Shown here: in pieces, positions 17,895-26,902 of the stretch
Position numbering within the stretch: position 1 is the first letter of the stretch
How the letters are laid out: each line of letters begins with the position of its first letter
Source: Chitinophagales bacterium
GTDB taxonomy: Bacteria; Bacteroidota; Bacteroidia; Chitinophagales; Chitinophagaceae
NCBI GenBank assembly: GCA_021323755.1
Contig: JAJPKJ010000045.1
Location: 101,692-165,691 of the forward strand
Direction of reading: 5' to 3'
Length of the DNA stretch: 64,000 nucleotides
Made by a program: the position numbers and the translations under genes
Notes under the pieces: generated by a model
What the model saw: only the letters and a program-made list of their open reading frames with translations
Database searches by the model: none
Told to the model about the DNA's origin: nothing

Positions 17895-18162
17895 CTATTT
17901 GGCTCTGCACTGGACAAAAATCATGCATATCCATTTGTCGACGATCTTCTTCAACTGCTTTGGCACTCCTTTCAACATCGTGTTCAAGGCGGCTGAATTC
18001 CGGACCCTACTATGTCCTTAATATCTATGCCAAATCTTCATTTATCGTCAGCATCGCATGACCGCCTTCCGGGTCATCGATCATGACAGTTATCGAAAGC
18101 AGCAAGGAATAGATGCAAGTGCTATATAAAATAGTTAGACCTATCCTGGTTTATTCATTTTC
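17895..18162. other. Right flank of the mobilization module without an intact gene
   Basis: 268 bases. No intact frame. Short minus-strand stretches look coding-like (for example IDDPEGGHAMLTINEDLA and SRLEHDVERSAKAVEEDRRQ) but lie in different frames separated by stops, which could be a decayed gene or chance. No integrase, direct repeat or tRNA end is seen here. Confidence 0.3.
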
Positions 18163-18420
18163 ATGTGTGAATCATGTAAGTCTTTGCAGAAGTTATATAA
18201 CAATATGGAACTCAAAAGCACTCATCTTTACCATTCACAAAAATTTATGCTCGTCTATTACTGGTTTTTTTTGCTCATTTTACTATACATCATTATTCTT
18301 TCAAGTATCATACCTCCTTCAGAAAAAAAAATCTTTTTGAATTTTTTGCTGGAGCCTACAAGAAAAAGAATTAGAGAAATTCATTTTCATCAGATAATAG
18401 CCACAAGCCATAAATATTAA
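18163..18420 (+). CDS. Possible small membrane protein
   Basis: 85 codons from the ATG at 18163 (or 71 from 18205). The middle is a strong membrane segment (MLVYYWFFLLILLYIIILSS) with a basic C-terminal tail (EPTRKRIREIHFH). It ends nine bases before the next gene, so co-transcription is possible. I recognise no family, and the AT-rich flank of a mobile region easily yields such frames, so support is weak. Confidence 0.3.
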   Translation: MCESCKSLQKLYNNMELKSTHLYHSQKFMLVYYWFFLLILLYIIILSSIIPPSEKKIFLNFLLEPTRKRIREIHFHQIIATSHKY

Positions 18421-18429
18421 AAGTCGATA

Positions 18430-18768
18430 ATGAAAAAAATTAGACAGCGCCATAAGATAAACAAACGGGAAGAAGGGAATTCTTCGAATTTACCCCTTTA
18501 CCCGACAACGGATGATATTTATAATAAGGAAAAAAAGATAGGGGAACTGAGCGAGGACAGCAATGATGAAATCAATGGACCTTCAAGTGAAATAACTGAT
18601 TGGCATGATAAGGAATTTAACCCAGATTCAAAAAGAGATAAATTGGATGTGCCCGGTGCTGAACTGGATGATAAAGATGAAGTGATCGGGGAAGAAGATG
18701 AAGAAAATAATTATTACAGTATTGGTGGAGATAATCATAACGATTTGGAAGAGGGTGGCGAAGATTAA
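18430..18768 (+). CDS. Acidic intrinsically disordered protein with conserved LDVPGAELDD / NNYYSxGGDNH motif
   Basis: 112 residues, strongly acidic and without a hydrophobic core. The first part is basic (MKKIRQRHKINKREE). The conserved end LDVPGAELDDKDEVIGEED, then ENNYYSIGGDNHNDLEEGG, recurs in small proteins of Chitinophagaceae and relatives as far as I recall, usually near stress genes. Here it precedes a DUF892 ferritin-like gene and a yceI gene, consistent with a stress role, but the biochemical function is unknown. Confidence 0.75.
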   Translation: MKKIRQRHKINKREEGNSSNLPLYPTTDDIYNKEKKIGELSEDSNDEINGPSSEITDWHDKEFNPDSKRDKLDVPGAELDDKDEVIGEEDEENNYYSIGGDNHNDLEEGGED

Positions 18769-18932
18769 TGACATATTCCTTTCGCTCAGTTCAGAGAAGG
18801 ATCACCATAGGAAATAAGAACAGTACTTGTACGGTTATGGGCTCCGAAAAATATAGCCAATAAGTCATTACCATCATATTCATCAAGAAAAAAGGGATTA
18901 GAAATTTTCAGTTAGTGCTAAATACAAAAAAG

Positions 18933-19529
18933 ATGAAAAATACGGCTACACCACATGTTGAAAATGTTTCTCAGATAAAACACAGAGCAAACGCAGAAAA
19001 AATTAAATCTGCCTTAGCTCAAAGTTTGCACGACTTATTTTTGGATGAACTGAAAAATGCTTATTGGTCAGAAAAAGCACTGTTTGTCGTGATCCCGAAA
19101 ATGATTAGACAAACTACTTCCCCTCAGCTTAATGCAGTTCTTACCGGGCATCTGGCAATTATTGAAGAACATATAACTCGATTGGAAGAGGTTTTCAATT
19201 CGGTTAATGAAAAAGCAAAATCAGACAGATGTGAGGCGATAGAAGGCCTGATCAAGGAAGGGACTCAAATAATGGAGCGAACTGAAAAAGGAAAAGTAAG
19301 GGACGCGGGGATTATTTCGATTGCACTGAAAGTGGAGCACTATGAGATAGCTACTTATGGCATTCTTTACTTTTTCGCAAAAACTTTAGGAGAAATCGAT
19401 GCGGCCTCGCTATTGCATGAAACCTTAGAACAGGAAAAACAAGCCAATGAAAAACTTTCGGGGGTTATTGAATCAATGCAGTTGGAAATAGCTGATTCAA
19501 GTCATGCAATCAATCATTCTATTCTTTAA
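18933..19529 (+). CDS. DUF892 ferritin-like protein (YciE/YciF family)
   Basis: 198 residues from the ATG at 18933; a GTG at 18915 would add six residues. The family signature begins LHDLFLDELKNAYWSEKALF and continues through four helices with Glu/His residues placed as metal ligands (LTGHLAIIEEHITRLEEVF, KVEHYEIATYGIL, LHETLEQEKQA). DUF892 proteins are di-iron ferritin-like bundles linked to stress responses. It sits between the acidic protein and yceI in the same direction, 20 bases before the latter. Confidence 0.9.
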   Translation: MKNTATPHVENVSQIKHRANAEKIKSALAQSLHDLFLDELKNAYWSEKALFVVIPKMIRQTTSPQLNAVLTGHLAIIEEHITRLEEVFNSVNEKAKSDRCEAIEGLIKEGTQIMERTEKGKVRDAGIISIALKVEHYEIATYGILYFFAKTLGEIDAASLLHETLEQEKQANEKLSGVIESMQLEIADSSHAINHSIL

Positions 19530-19549
19530 ACAAAACATAAACAACCGCA

Positions 19550-20143
19550 ATGACAAATGAAACAAAATGGTCAATAGATCAGGCACATAGTGAGATTGGA
19601 TTTAAAGTAAAACACCTGATGATCTCGCATGTTAAAGGGTCCTTTAAAATATTCGATGCAAGCATCTATACGACCGGTAAAGATTTTGAAACTGGAGAGA
19701 TTGATCTATGGATAGACGCCTCTTCAATATCAACAGGGGATGCCAAACGTGATGAACATTTAAAAAGCGCTGATTTTTTTGATGTTGGGAAACATAAAGA
19801 AATAACATTTTCGTCAAGCACTATGGGAAAAACCGATGCCCAAGGGAAGCGTGAATTATGGGGAGAGCTCACCATGAAAGGTATCACCAAAAAAATAAAG
19901 CTGAGCGTCGAATTCGGAGGTATGATTAACGACCCCTGGGGAAAAGAAAAAGCAGGTTTTACGGTCACAGGAAAAATAAATAGAAATGATTGGGGACTCA
20001 ACTGGAACTCAGCAATTGAAACTGGTGGCGTTGTGGTTAGCGAGGAAGTTTCCATTTCCTGCGAAATTGAACTTATGAATGCGGGGAAAAGACCACTTAC
20101 GATGGAATTAGAGCCTGAAGTAAGAGAAAAGAGCAGTCTATGA
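19550..20143 (+). CDS. YceI-family lipid-binding protein
   Basis: 197 residues, one YceI lipocalin-like domain: WSIDQAHSEIGFKVKHLMIS at the start, LKSADFFDVGKHKEITF in the middle, and FTVTGKINRNDWGLNWN near the end. Family members bind isoprenoid or fatty chains in a barrel and are induced by high pH or other stress. This copy has no signal peptide, so it should be cytoplasmic. It follows the DUF892 gene by 20 bases and is probably co-transcribed. Confidence 0.92.
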   Translation: MTNETKWSIDQAHSEIGFKVKHLMISHVKGSFKIFDASIYTTGKDFETGEIDLWIDASSISTGDAKRDEHLKSADFFDVGKHKEITFSSSTMGKTDAQGKRELWGELTMKGITKKIKLSVEFGGMINDPWGKEKAGFTVTGKINRNDWGLNWNSAIETGGVVVSEEVSISCEIELMNAGKRPLTMELEPEVREKSSL

Positions 20144-20302
20144 TTTGGAAATTATCTGCAATCGGATCATGCTTCAAGTTGACCCCCTTTTATAGCTGAA
20201 GCTGAACGCCGAAAAGAATGCGGAATAAGAAGAAGCTATCTTATCATCAAGATCAACCCTTCAATGATATTTACACCATTACTAAAACAAAACAAACTTA
20301 AA

Positions 20303-21046
20303 ATGAAACAGAAATTTAATGCAAGAATCAACGCTTTGTTGCTTCTAGTTATGCTGATACCAGCGCTGGGCATGGCTCAATCAAAGAATCTAGTTGCCTC
20401 CCGCAGGGTATTCCCTAAAATGGATAAGATTGGGGAGTTTGAAAAAGCACTTGCCAACCATGCACAAAAATATCATTCCGGAGATGTTGCATGGCGGGTG
20501 TTTGACATTCGAACCGGCCCCGATGCAGGCGGCTATCATATTACTGAAGGACCTAAAAGTTGGGCATCCGAAGACGAAAGAGGAGATATAAGCCCGGAAC
20601 ATGAGGCGGACTGGAATAAAAATGTTGCCATCTATTTAACTGACCGGCATTCTACCAGTTACTCCATTTATCAGGATTCATTAAGCACGATTGCTTTGGG
20701 CGATTTTACGGACAAGATCAACATTTCACATGTATATCCCAAAATTGGTAAAAGCGATAACGTGGTGATCATGATTAAAAAACTGAAAAAATACTGGACT
20801 TCTGTTGGTATCACGGTTGCGGTATATGCTGCCAGTTCATCAGGGCCAGCACAATATACTTTAGTAACAAGGTATAAGCAGGGTTTAAAAGAAAGAGAAC
20901 CGGGTTTTCGCAAACCTTTTAAACAAGCTTATGAAGAAGCAAACGGAGAAGGTTCTTATGCGCAGTATTTAAAAGATGCATCAGAATACGTTCAGGAAAA
21001 CTGGAGTGAACTGCTGTTTCTGCGCAAAGATTTAAGTTCCAAGTAG
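20303..21046 (+). CDS. Secreted protein of unknown function
   Basis: 247 residues from the ATG at 20303; an upstream start at 20264 would place 13 residues in front of the signal peptide. Signal peptide MKQKFNARINALLLLVMLIP ending ALGMAQ. The mature part has two similar halves with strands such as VASRRVFPKMDKIGEFEKAL and SHVYPKIGKSDNVVIMIKKL, reminiscent of the ferredoxin-like barrel of NIPSNAP/antibiotic-monooxygenase domains, but I cannot confirm it. The gene is followed by a terminator. Confidence 0.75.
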   Translation: MKQKFNARINALLLLVMLIPALGMAQSKNLVASRRVFPKMDKIGEFEKALANHAQKYHSGDVAWRVFDIRTGPDAGGYHITEGPKSWASEDERGDISPEHEADWNKNVAIYLTDRHSTSYSIYQDSLSTIALGDFTDKINISHVYPKIGKSDNVVIMIKKLKKYWTSVGITVAVYAASSSGPAQYTLVTRYKQGLKEREPGFRKPFKQAYEEANGEGSYAQYLKDASEYVQENWSELLFLRKDLSSK

Positions 21047-21073
21047 ACCCTCAACCATATTGATATTATACAG

Positions 21074-21110
21074 CCCCGCATTATTAATTATTAGCGGGGG
21101 TTGTTTTGTT
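21074..21110 (+). terminator. Rho-independent terminator after the secreted-protein gene
   Basis: Stem CCCCGC / GCGGGG (21074-21079 and 21094-21099) with a 14-base AT loop, followed by a T-rich stretch. It is 28 bases after the stop at 21046. Confidence 0.6.
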
Positions 21111-21204
21111 AATTGGATAGTTTTGTTTTTTGCATCAGCCCATCTAATATCATAAATTCGAGTCTTGGCAGTAACAAGGATTGATAATTTATAACCCAAA
21201 ATAA

Positions 21205-21621
21205 ATGACAAGGAAATTTTTTTTGATTTTATTGACACTGGCGTTTTCGACAATCACCTTTTCATATTCTCAAGATACCGGAACGAGACAAAAATTAATA
21301 GGTAGTTGGATTTATGCAGGTTTGCAATTCAAAAGCTCTATGACCGAGTCCGACAAAGTGGAATCAGAGAAAGCTGACAAGAAGAATAAAGATTTAATTA
21401 TAACTTTTGAATCGAACGGAAACTATATTGTTTGGAATAAACAATCTGGGAAAAATAATCCATTTGCAAAAGGAGCTGTTAGTTTAACTAATAAAGGACG
21501 ACACTTGAAAATTGAAGGTCTTGAAGGTGACATAGACAAACTGAACGAGGAGTTGCTAATGCTTAGTCATCCTAATCGACCACTCATGGTCTTCAAAAAA
21601 TATATGCCTGAAAATAAATAG
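21205..21621 (+). CDS. Small secreted protein, lipocalin-like
   Basis: 138 residues. Signal peptide MTRKFFLILLTLAFSTITFS followed by YSQ. The mature domain starts KLIGSWIYAG and has strands DLIITFESNGNYIVWNKQSG and RPLMVFKK, the general pattern of small lipocalin-like domains in Bacteroidota. No catalytic residues are evident. It stands alone between a terminator and tRNA-Pro. Confidence 0.7.
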   Translation: MTRKFFLILLTLAFSTITFSYSQDTGTRQKLIGSWIYAGLQFKSSMTESDKVESEKADKKNKDLIITFESNGNYIVWNKQSGKNNPFAKGAVSLTNKGRHLKIEGLEGDIDKLNEELLMLSHPNRPLMVFKKYMPENK

Positions 21622-21737
21622 TCCGTGATGGATAAAATACAAATAATAGGCTCGTCGAAATCCTTTAAACAGAGTTAATCTCTGCTATGGGACGGCTGTT
21701 GCCAGCTTCGCGATCATTTTATCTCGGCAGATCGATA

Positions 21738-21774
21738 ATCCAAAATAAAAAGTGCCCGATTTCTCAGACACTTT
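21738..21774 (-). terminator. Terminator downstream of tRNA-Pro
   Basis: On the minus strand, AAAGTG (21774-21769) pairs with CACTTT (21754-21749), with a loop, followed by TTTATTTT. It lies six bases beyond the 3' end of the tRNA, so it ends the tRNA transcript. Confidence 0.6.
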
Positions 21775-21779
21775 CTCGG

Positions 21780-21854
21780 TCGGGGCGGCAGGATTCGAAC
21801 CTGCGACCTCCTGCTCCCAAAGCAGGCGCGATAACCGGGCTACGCTACGCCCCG
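21780..21854 (-). tRNA. tRNA-Pro (anticodon UGG)
   Basis: 75 bases including the discriminator A. Acceptor arms CGGGGCG and CGCCCCG pair perfectly. The anticodon stem CCTGC/GCAGG closes the loop TTTGGGA with anticodon TGG. The T arm is GCAGG-TTCGAAT-CCTGC. The 3' CCA is not encoded. It is transcribed leftward and has its own terminator. Confidence 0.95.
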
Positions 21855-21997
21855 AACTTTTCTCATCAGCAATTCGCTTGAAATTGGGGACGCAAAACTA
21901 AGCATTTGCTTTATATGCAACAAACAATTCTGGATTTCATATTTCTTGCGTAAACCAGCCTTATTTCTTTAGTAATTTCATACAAGAAAAATATTTT

Positions 21998-22879
21998 ATG
22001 CCGGTAAAAGATCTTAGCGCCATTCATTCATTAATCACTAACCTGTTTCAATGGCCAAAAACAACAGATGAATGGAATCAATATAAACTCTCGCAAGAAC
22101 AAATTGATTTTTTTAATGAGAATGGGTTTTTAGGAGGCATAAAAATGCTCGATATAATGCAGATCGAACAATTAAAAAAAGAATTGAATGAATTAGCCAA
22201 TACCGATCATCCCGCACATCATTTGTTTTATGAGTTTCACAGTAACGAATCATCAGACACCAACACCATTTTATTTCATGCACTTGGCGCCTGGCGCATC
22301 ACGCCTGCATTTCATGATGTATTGTGGAACCCGCGTTTTGTAATGGCCGCAAGTCAGTTGCTCGGGAGTGTTCCGGTTCGTTTTTGGCACGATCAGTTGT
22401 TTTGCAAGCCTGCAAAAAAAGGCGGAGTTGTTGCCTGGCACCAGGATTATTCATATTGGACGCGTACCAAACCACTTGCCCATCTAACCTGTTGGTGCGG
22501 ATTGGACGATTCAACAAAAGAAAATGGATGTCTTCAATATGTTCCCGGCAGTCATCGGTGGGGGTTATTGGATAAGCCCGAGCTCGCCGGAGATCTATTG
22601 GGCATTATAGATTATCTTACCCCTCAACAACAATCGCAATTTCTTCCGGTGCCTGTTGAAACAAAAGCCGGAGAAGCTATTTTTCATCATCCACTCACCT
22701 TACATGGTTCTGGTGAAAATAAAAGCGCACAACCACGGCGCGCTTTTGTAATTAATGTTTTTGCAGATGGAGTTCGTTCTGACACTGACCAATCTCTGCT
22801 AAATGGTGTTCCTGTAATTAAGAAAGACGAAAAGATGCAAGGGCAATTTTTCCCATTGTTATTCGAAGGACCACAATAG
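21998..22879 (+). CDS. Phytanoyl-CoA dioxygenase (PhyH) family protein
   Basis: 293 residues, an Fe(II)/2-oxoglutarate oxygenase fold. The iron ligands are seen as His148 and Asp150 (VVAWHQDYSYWT) and the distal His236 (LTLHGSG), and the 2-oxoglutarate-binding Arg lies about 11 residues further (QPRRAFVIN). PGSHRWG before the distal His is also typical. Substrates in this family range from fatty acyl-CoA to secondary metabolites and cannot be inferred here. Cytoplasmic; not in an operon. Confidence 0.9.
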   Translation: MPVKDLSAIHSLITNLFQWPKTTDEWNQYKLSQEQIDFFNENGFLGGIKMLDIMQIEQLKKELNELANTDHPAHHLFYEFHSNESSDTNTILFHALGAWRITPAFHDVLWNPRFVMAASQLLGSVPVRFWHDQLFCKPAKKGGVVAWHQDYSYWTRTKPLAHLTCWCGLDDSTKENGCLQYVPGSHRWGLLDKPELAGDLLGIIDYLTPQQQSQFLPVPVETKAGEAIFHHPLTLHGSGENKSAQPRRAFVINVFADGVRSDTDQSLLNGVPVIKKDEKMQGQFFPLLFEGPQ

Positions 22880-22886
22880 ATCTTTT

Positions 22887-23414
22887 TTAAAAATTAAAGC
22901 CTATTCTTAATGCAACAACTCCACCATCGCTGTTTGTAATGTTAAAACCATAGCGCAACCCTATTTCAAACGCATTAAACTGAACTCCGGCAGAAGGCGC
23001 AAAAGTCAACGAATTTCTATTTGCAGACGCCACATTACCATCATTGTCTTTATAATAATATTTAAAATAGGAATATCCCAGTTCGCCCATAATAAAATAA
23101 CGATGCTGCATGATGTATTTGTATCCTGCACGCACGGGAATTTGAATGGCAGCTTGTTTTGGCACGCCAGCTTCTGTTTTTGGTGCATATCCCAACAGTC
23201 CGGTAGTCAATGTTACAAAACCCGGACCTGCATGATGAGAATAACGTAATGTTAATCCTGCAGAAACACTATAGAGGTTTGAAATATTTCCTGTCGGCGC
23301 GCCCACTTCAATTCCGAACCCAAAACTGTTTTGTTTTGATTCTTTTTGCGCGATTGTTTTAACTGCGCCAACCGTGATCAATAAAATGATAATAGCAAAA
23401 GATTTCTTTTTCAT
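22887..23414 (-). CDS. Outer-membrane beta-barrel protein
   Basis: 175 residues from the ATG at 23414; a TTG start six codons upstream is possible. Signal peptide MKKKSFAIIILLITVGAVKT then IAQ. The rest alternates polar and aromatic residues in strands (FGFGIEVGAPTG, YFIMGELGYSYFKYYY, SLTFAPSAGVQF, GLRYGFNI) and ends with a terminal Phe (ALRIGFNF), as in small barrels of the OmpW/porin-like group. The function is unknown. It converges with the PhyH gene, with seven bases between their ends. Confidence 0.8.
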   Translation of the reverse strand: MKKKSFAIIILLITVGAVKTIAQKESKQNSFGFGIEVGAPTGNISNLYSVSAGLTLRYSHHAGPGFVTLTTGLLGYAPKTEAGVPKQAAIQIPVRAGYKYIMQHRYFIMGELGYSYFKYYYKDNDGNVASANRNSLTFAPSAGVQFNAFEIGLRYGFNITNSDGGVVALRIGFNF

Positions 23415-23489
23415 GTTGATGTTTTTGTTCAATTATAAAAATGGATGGCATTGCGATTTTTAAAACAAACTTCACATGCAATAAAAAGT

Positions 23490-23969
23490 TCAATAAGTCC
23501 CGCTTCCTGTTATCTGAAATGTGTCTGCTGAATTATTTTGGTCTACAACAGCAGAAGAAAATGTGAATGATGTAGCGCTGTTTTTTGTGATGGTCCCGCT
23601 TCCCGCAAAAGACGCGTAATGAACGGATGTGCTGCCATTAAGAAAATATCCGGTTACAGATGGAACAACACTACTGTTATTGCTCACTGCTCCAATGGCT
23701 ACACTGCCGGAACTTTGAGAGGGGATATCGAAAATGAATAAAAGATCGTTACCGGCAGGGTCAGCGGTTGGCCAAAGAGTAAGATCGTTGCCGGAATTGA
23801 CAAAGTCTGGACCCAAAGTGTCGTTGGTTGTGAACGTAATATTATTAACAGTAATACTGGCTGTACCTGTACTAAACTTGGGTTTGGATTGACTTTTTTT
23901 GCAAGACATAATTAGGACAACTGTAATCAATGCAATCAAAAAGGGGGAAAGTTTTGATAAATTTTTCAT
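23490..23969 (-). CDS. Lipoprotein of unknown function
   Basis: 159 residues. A signal sequence ends with the lipobox IMSC, followed by KKSQSKPK, so it should be lipidated. The mature part is Ser/Thr/Asn-rich with beta character (SITVNNITFTTNDTLG, TSFTFSSAVVDQN). No family recognised. It precedes the beta-barrel gene in the same direction. Confidence 0.75.
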   Translation of the reverse strand: MKNLSKLSPFLIALITVVLIMSCKKSQSKPKFSTGTASITVNNITFTTNDTLGPDFVNSGNDLTLWPTADPAGNDLLFIFDIPSQSSGSVAIGAVSNNSSVVPSVTGYFLNGSTSVHYASFAGSGTITKNSATSFTFSSAVVDQNNSADTFQITGSGTY

Positions 23970-24010
23970 GACATTATATTTGAATGATAAAACAATTTTC
24001 TGCCGACAGC

Positions 24011-24706
24011 CTAATGAAGTGTTTCAGATTCCAGTATCCAGGCAAGTTTTAAAAAGCGATTTCCTGAAGCATTATAAACGTATTGCACGTAACGGACCAA
24101 TCCCAATCCATTTTGCACAAAAAATATTTGCGCGCTGTTTTTTTGTGCTGAGCAATCATAAATCACCGCATCATTCTTTATCGAATTTGTATAAACAGTT
24201 CCGTCAAGATCAATCAAAGTTGTATCAGCGTAGTAGGCATATAATTTTTCGGTTCCTATGCAGGGAGTTCCGCTCGTATTTAAGTTAACCGGCCAGGAGC
24301 TAATGCTTTGTGTACTATCCCCAGTTCCTTTTACAAATAATGTATAGTAAGTAATTCCATTAACGCTGTCAATGCTGCCCACTTTGGTACTCGAAAGATT
24401 GCCAAGCCACAATGAACTATTATTTAAACTGTTTTTCAATTGATAATAAACAACACCATTGGCAGTTGTTTGCCCCGTAACCGTAAGGGTAAAATCGGTA
24501 CTATCAATTACATTACCCGTTGCAGTATCATAATTTTTCAACCGATAATTCCATGTATTATTCAGAGCAAAAGGAAATAAACCACTAATAGGAGTAACTG
24601 TACCTCCTCCCCCGCCGCCGCCAGAGCTGCTTTTGCTGCATGAAAACAATAAAATGAAAGTTCCTGCGGTCAATAGAAAAATAAACATGTGGATCGTCCG
24701 TTTCAT
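24011..24706 (-). CDS. Lipoprotein with Gly-rich linker, unknown function
   Basis: 231 residues from the ATG at 24706, preferred over an upstream start because it begins a proper lipoprotein signal (MKRTIHMFIFLL then LFSC). Cys is followed by SKSSS, seven glycines and a beta-rich domain that begins FPFALNNTWNYRLKNYD, a form often seen in Bacteroidota surface lipoproteins. No catalytic motif. It lies 41 bases upstream of the next lipoprotein gene and is probably co-transcribed with it. Confidence 0.75.
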   Translation of the reverse strand: MKRTIHMFIFLLTAGTFILLFSCSKSSSGGGGGGGTVTPISGLFPFALNNTWNYRLKNYDTATGNVIDSTDFTLTVTGQTTANGVVYYQLKNSLNNSSLWLGNLSSTKVGSIDSVNGITYYTLFVKGTGDSTQSISSWPVNLNTSGTPCIGTEKLYAYYADTTLIDLDGTVYTNSIKNDAVIYDCSAQKNSAQIFFVQNGLGLVRYVQYVYNASGNRFLKLAWILESETLH

Positions 24707-24866
24707 GGTGGTGATTTTTTTTAAAATGATTTTTTTTGACGATATAAAATTAGGAGCAGTAAAAAGCAGGCACAATAACTAAATTTCAGTATTTTAATAT
24801 CTGCAGAATTTGAGCAACTTTGAAAATGAGAATCGCATCGCGTTTACTCTTTAAAAAATTATTGAG

Positions 24867-26834
24867 ATGGATCCCTCCATTTTTATTTTCTTCAGAATAA
24901 ATACCCGCAAACTCAAAACGAGTTATGCTGATAACATTCAATACGCTGGTCAATTTCAATCATTGGTTTTTTGCAAAATTTTTTTCACTATTTTTTTTCT
25001 CTGCAATGTTTTAAGCATCCGCGTACAATCGCAAACTCCGGCAATTGATAGTTTGAAAAAAGAACTTGACAATCCGCAAAGCAATAAACTCTCCACACTT
25101 TTCGAATTATGCTGGCGCGGAGAATCAATGCCCGCCAAAGATTACATGATGTTTGCACAAAAGGCAAAACAGATCAGTATTCAGAATAATGATAAGACCA
25201 GCAGACTACAATCGGAATTTTTTATTGCACGATGTTACAATATCCGGGGAAGAGCAGATACAGCACTTCTGATTTGCAATGCAGGACTGAAAGAAACGGA
25301 TCCGAATGAAATGTTCGATCAGTATCGTGAATTTATGTGGTACAAAATTGCAAGTCTTACCAAACTCAGAAAGATAAAAGAGTCAATTGATGAATGTTTT
25401 AAACTGTTGGAAGCCGGCGAAACGCATAATGATGTTTCAGCAAAGGTAATAGCCTATAATAATCTGGGCGCCAATAATGTTGTTTTAGGGAACCGCATCG
25501 AAGCACTGGCCTGGCTCAATAAAGCTTACGATCTTATTAAAGACAATGTGCTGTACAAAAAATTTGCGCTGGTGTTCACCAACCTTTCTGCTGAATATTT
25601 TTCCGTTAATAAAACAGATTCCGGATTCTATTTTCTGCACTATGCCTTAGCCATCGCTAAAGAAAATCAAAACCTTCGCAACCAGGCTGATTGTTTTACC
25701 ATAATGGGTTTGGTTTATACGCTGCAAAACAAAACAGATTCTGCCGAACAAATGTTGAAACAGGCTGTTGCCATCCAAAAGAAGATCGGCAACATACAGT
25801 ATATCCTGGTAGGACTTGAAGGGCTGGAAGCATTTTACGCAAAGCAAAAAAAATATCAGCAGGCAATTGATTGTATTAAAGAAGCGGAGAATTATTCACG
25901 ACAATACCAGGAACCGCTTACGCTGCCTTTTTATAAAGACCTTGCCGATTATTACAAGCAACTAAAAAACTATGATGCTTACGGAGAAACGATGGATAGA
26001 TTGATGTTGATGAAAGATTCGCTTTTTCAAAAAAGCAAGGCAGAAGATCTGGCAAAATTAGAAGCACAATATGATTTAACAAGCAAAGAGGCTTTTATTG
26101 CAAAACAAAAACTGGAGATCCTTCATAAAAACATTTGGGAAGGAATAACGATACTGGTTATATTAATTATTGCAGCGCTAACCTATTTATTCTTTCGCAG
26201 AAACAGGCGCAGACAAATCATGGCACTAAATGATGCTGAAGAAAAAGAAAGAAAACGCATCGCAGCAGATCTTCACGATAATATCGGAGCCTATGCCTCC
26301 GCCATCAGCGCTGGTATTGATGAAATAGAAAATAAGAAATTAATTACGGATGATTCATCCATCCATAATTTAAAAAACAATGCAACAGAGATCATCACTT
26401 CATTGCGGGATACGATTTGGGCATTCAACAAAGAATCAGTGACACTAACAGGCATCAGCGACAGAATAAAAATTTACACACAAAAAATCCAACCGGCTTA
26501 TCCCCATATCCAGATCAGTGTTGAAGAAAACATCACAAAAGAAAAAAAATTATCGCCCGTTCAGGCCTTGCATATATTCAGGATCATGCAGGAAGCATTG
26601 CAAAATGCATTGCGACACAGCGACTGCAAGAATGTGACCATTAATATAATCGGTAATGATGAATCAATGTCGATCAGCATTGAGGATAATGGGAACGGCT
26701 TTGATCCGGCAAAAGTTCAGCATGCGGGGAATGGCCTAATTAATATGAAAACGCGTGCAGCTGAGGCTGGGCTGATTCTTTCAATCGAAAAAATAATTTC
26801 CGGCGGAACAAAAGTTTTGATGGTCGGAAAATGA
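24867..26834 (+). CDS. Membrane histidine kinase with TPR sensor region (HisKA_3/NarL-type)
   Basis: 655 residues. A hydrophobic N-terminus (about 30-55) acts as signal or anchor. TPR-like helical repeats follow (about 60-410; for example RIEALAWLNKAYDLI and DSAEQMLKQAVAIQKKIGN). A membrane helix lies at about 423-447. The kinase part has a HisKA_3 H-box, KRIAADLHDNIGAYAS with His470, then an ATPase domain with RIMQEALQNALRHSD (N box), EDNGNGFDPAK and GNGLINMKTRA. The TPR region probably senses periplasmic protein or peptide partners. Its response regulator follows 68 bases downstream. Confidence 0.92.
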   Translation: MDPSIFIFFRINTRKLKTSYADNIQYAGQFQSLVFCKIFFTIFFLCNVLSIRVQSQTPAIDSLKKELDNPQSNKLSTLFELCWRGESMPAKDYMMFAQKAKQISIQNNDKTSRLQSEFFIARCYNIRGRADTALLICNAGLKETDPNEMFDQYREFMWYKIASLTKLRKIKESIDECFKLLEAGETHNDVSAKVIAYNNLGANNVVLGNRIEALAWLNKAYDLIKDNVLYKKFALVFTNLSAEYFSVNKTDSGFYFLHYALAIAKENQNLRNQADCFTIMGLVYTLQNKTDSAEQMLKQAVAIQKKIGNIQYILVGLEGLEAFYAKQKKYQQAIDCIKEAENYSRQYQEPLTLPFYKDLADYYKQLKNYDAYGETMDRLMLMKDSLFQKSKAEDLAKLEAQYDLTSKEAFIAKQKLEILHKNIWEGITILVILIIAALTYLFFRRNRRRQIMALNDAEEKERKRIAADLHDNIGAYASAISAGIDEIENKKLITDDSSIHNLKNNATEIITSLRDTIWAFNKESVTLTGISDRIKIYTQKIQPAYPHIQISVEENITKEKKLSPVQALHIFRIMQEALQNALRHSDCKNVTINIIGNDESMSISIEDNGNGFDPAKVQHAGNGLINMKTRAAEAGLILSIEKIISGGTKVLMVGK

Positions 26835-26902
26835 AAAAATAACAAAAACTAAGTATTGTTTCCTGCTATTTAAATTGTGAACTTTAGAGATTAAAAATTG
26901 GT

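Noticed and set aside
17895..18162. Decayed minus-strand gene beside the mobilization module
   Set aside because: Coding-like stretches lie in different frames with stops between; no family recognised, so it is reported only as an unexplained flank.
21780..21854. tRNA-Pro as attachment site of the mobilization module
   Set aside because: The module ends about 4 kb away, and no repeat of the tRNA 3' end is seen near it.
21687..21881. 64-codon plus-strand frame over tRNA-Pro
   Set aside because: The end of the frame (RQDSNLRPPAPKAGAI) is the well-known translation of an antisense tRNA, not a protein.
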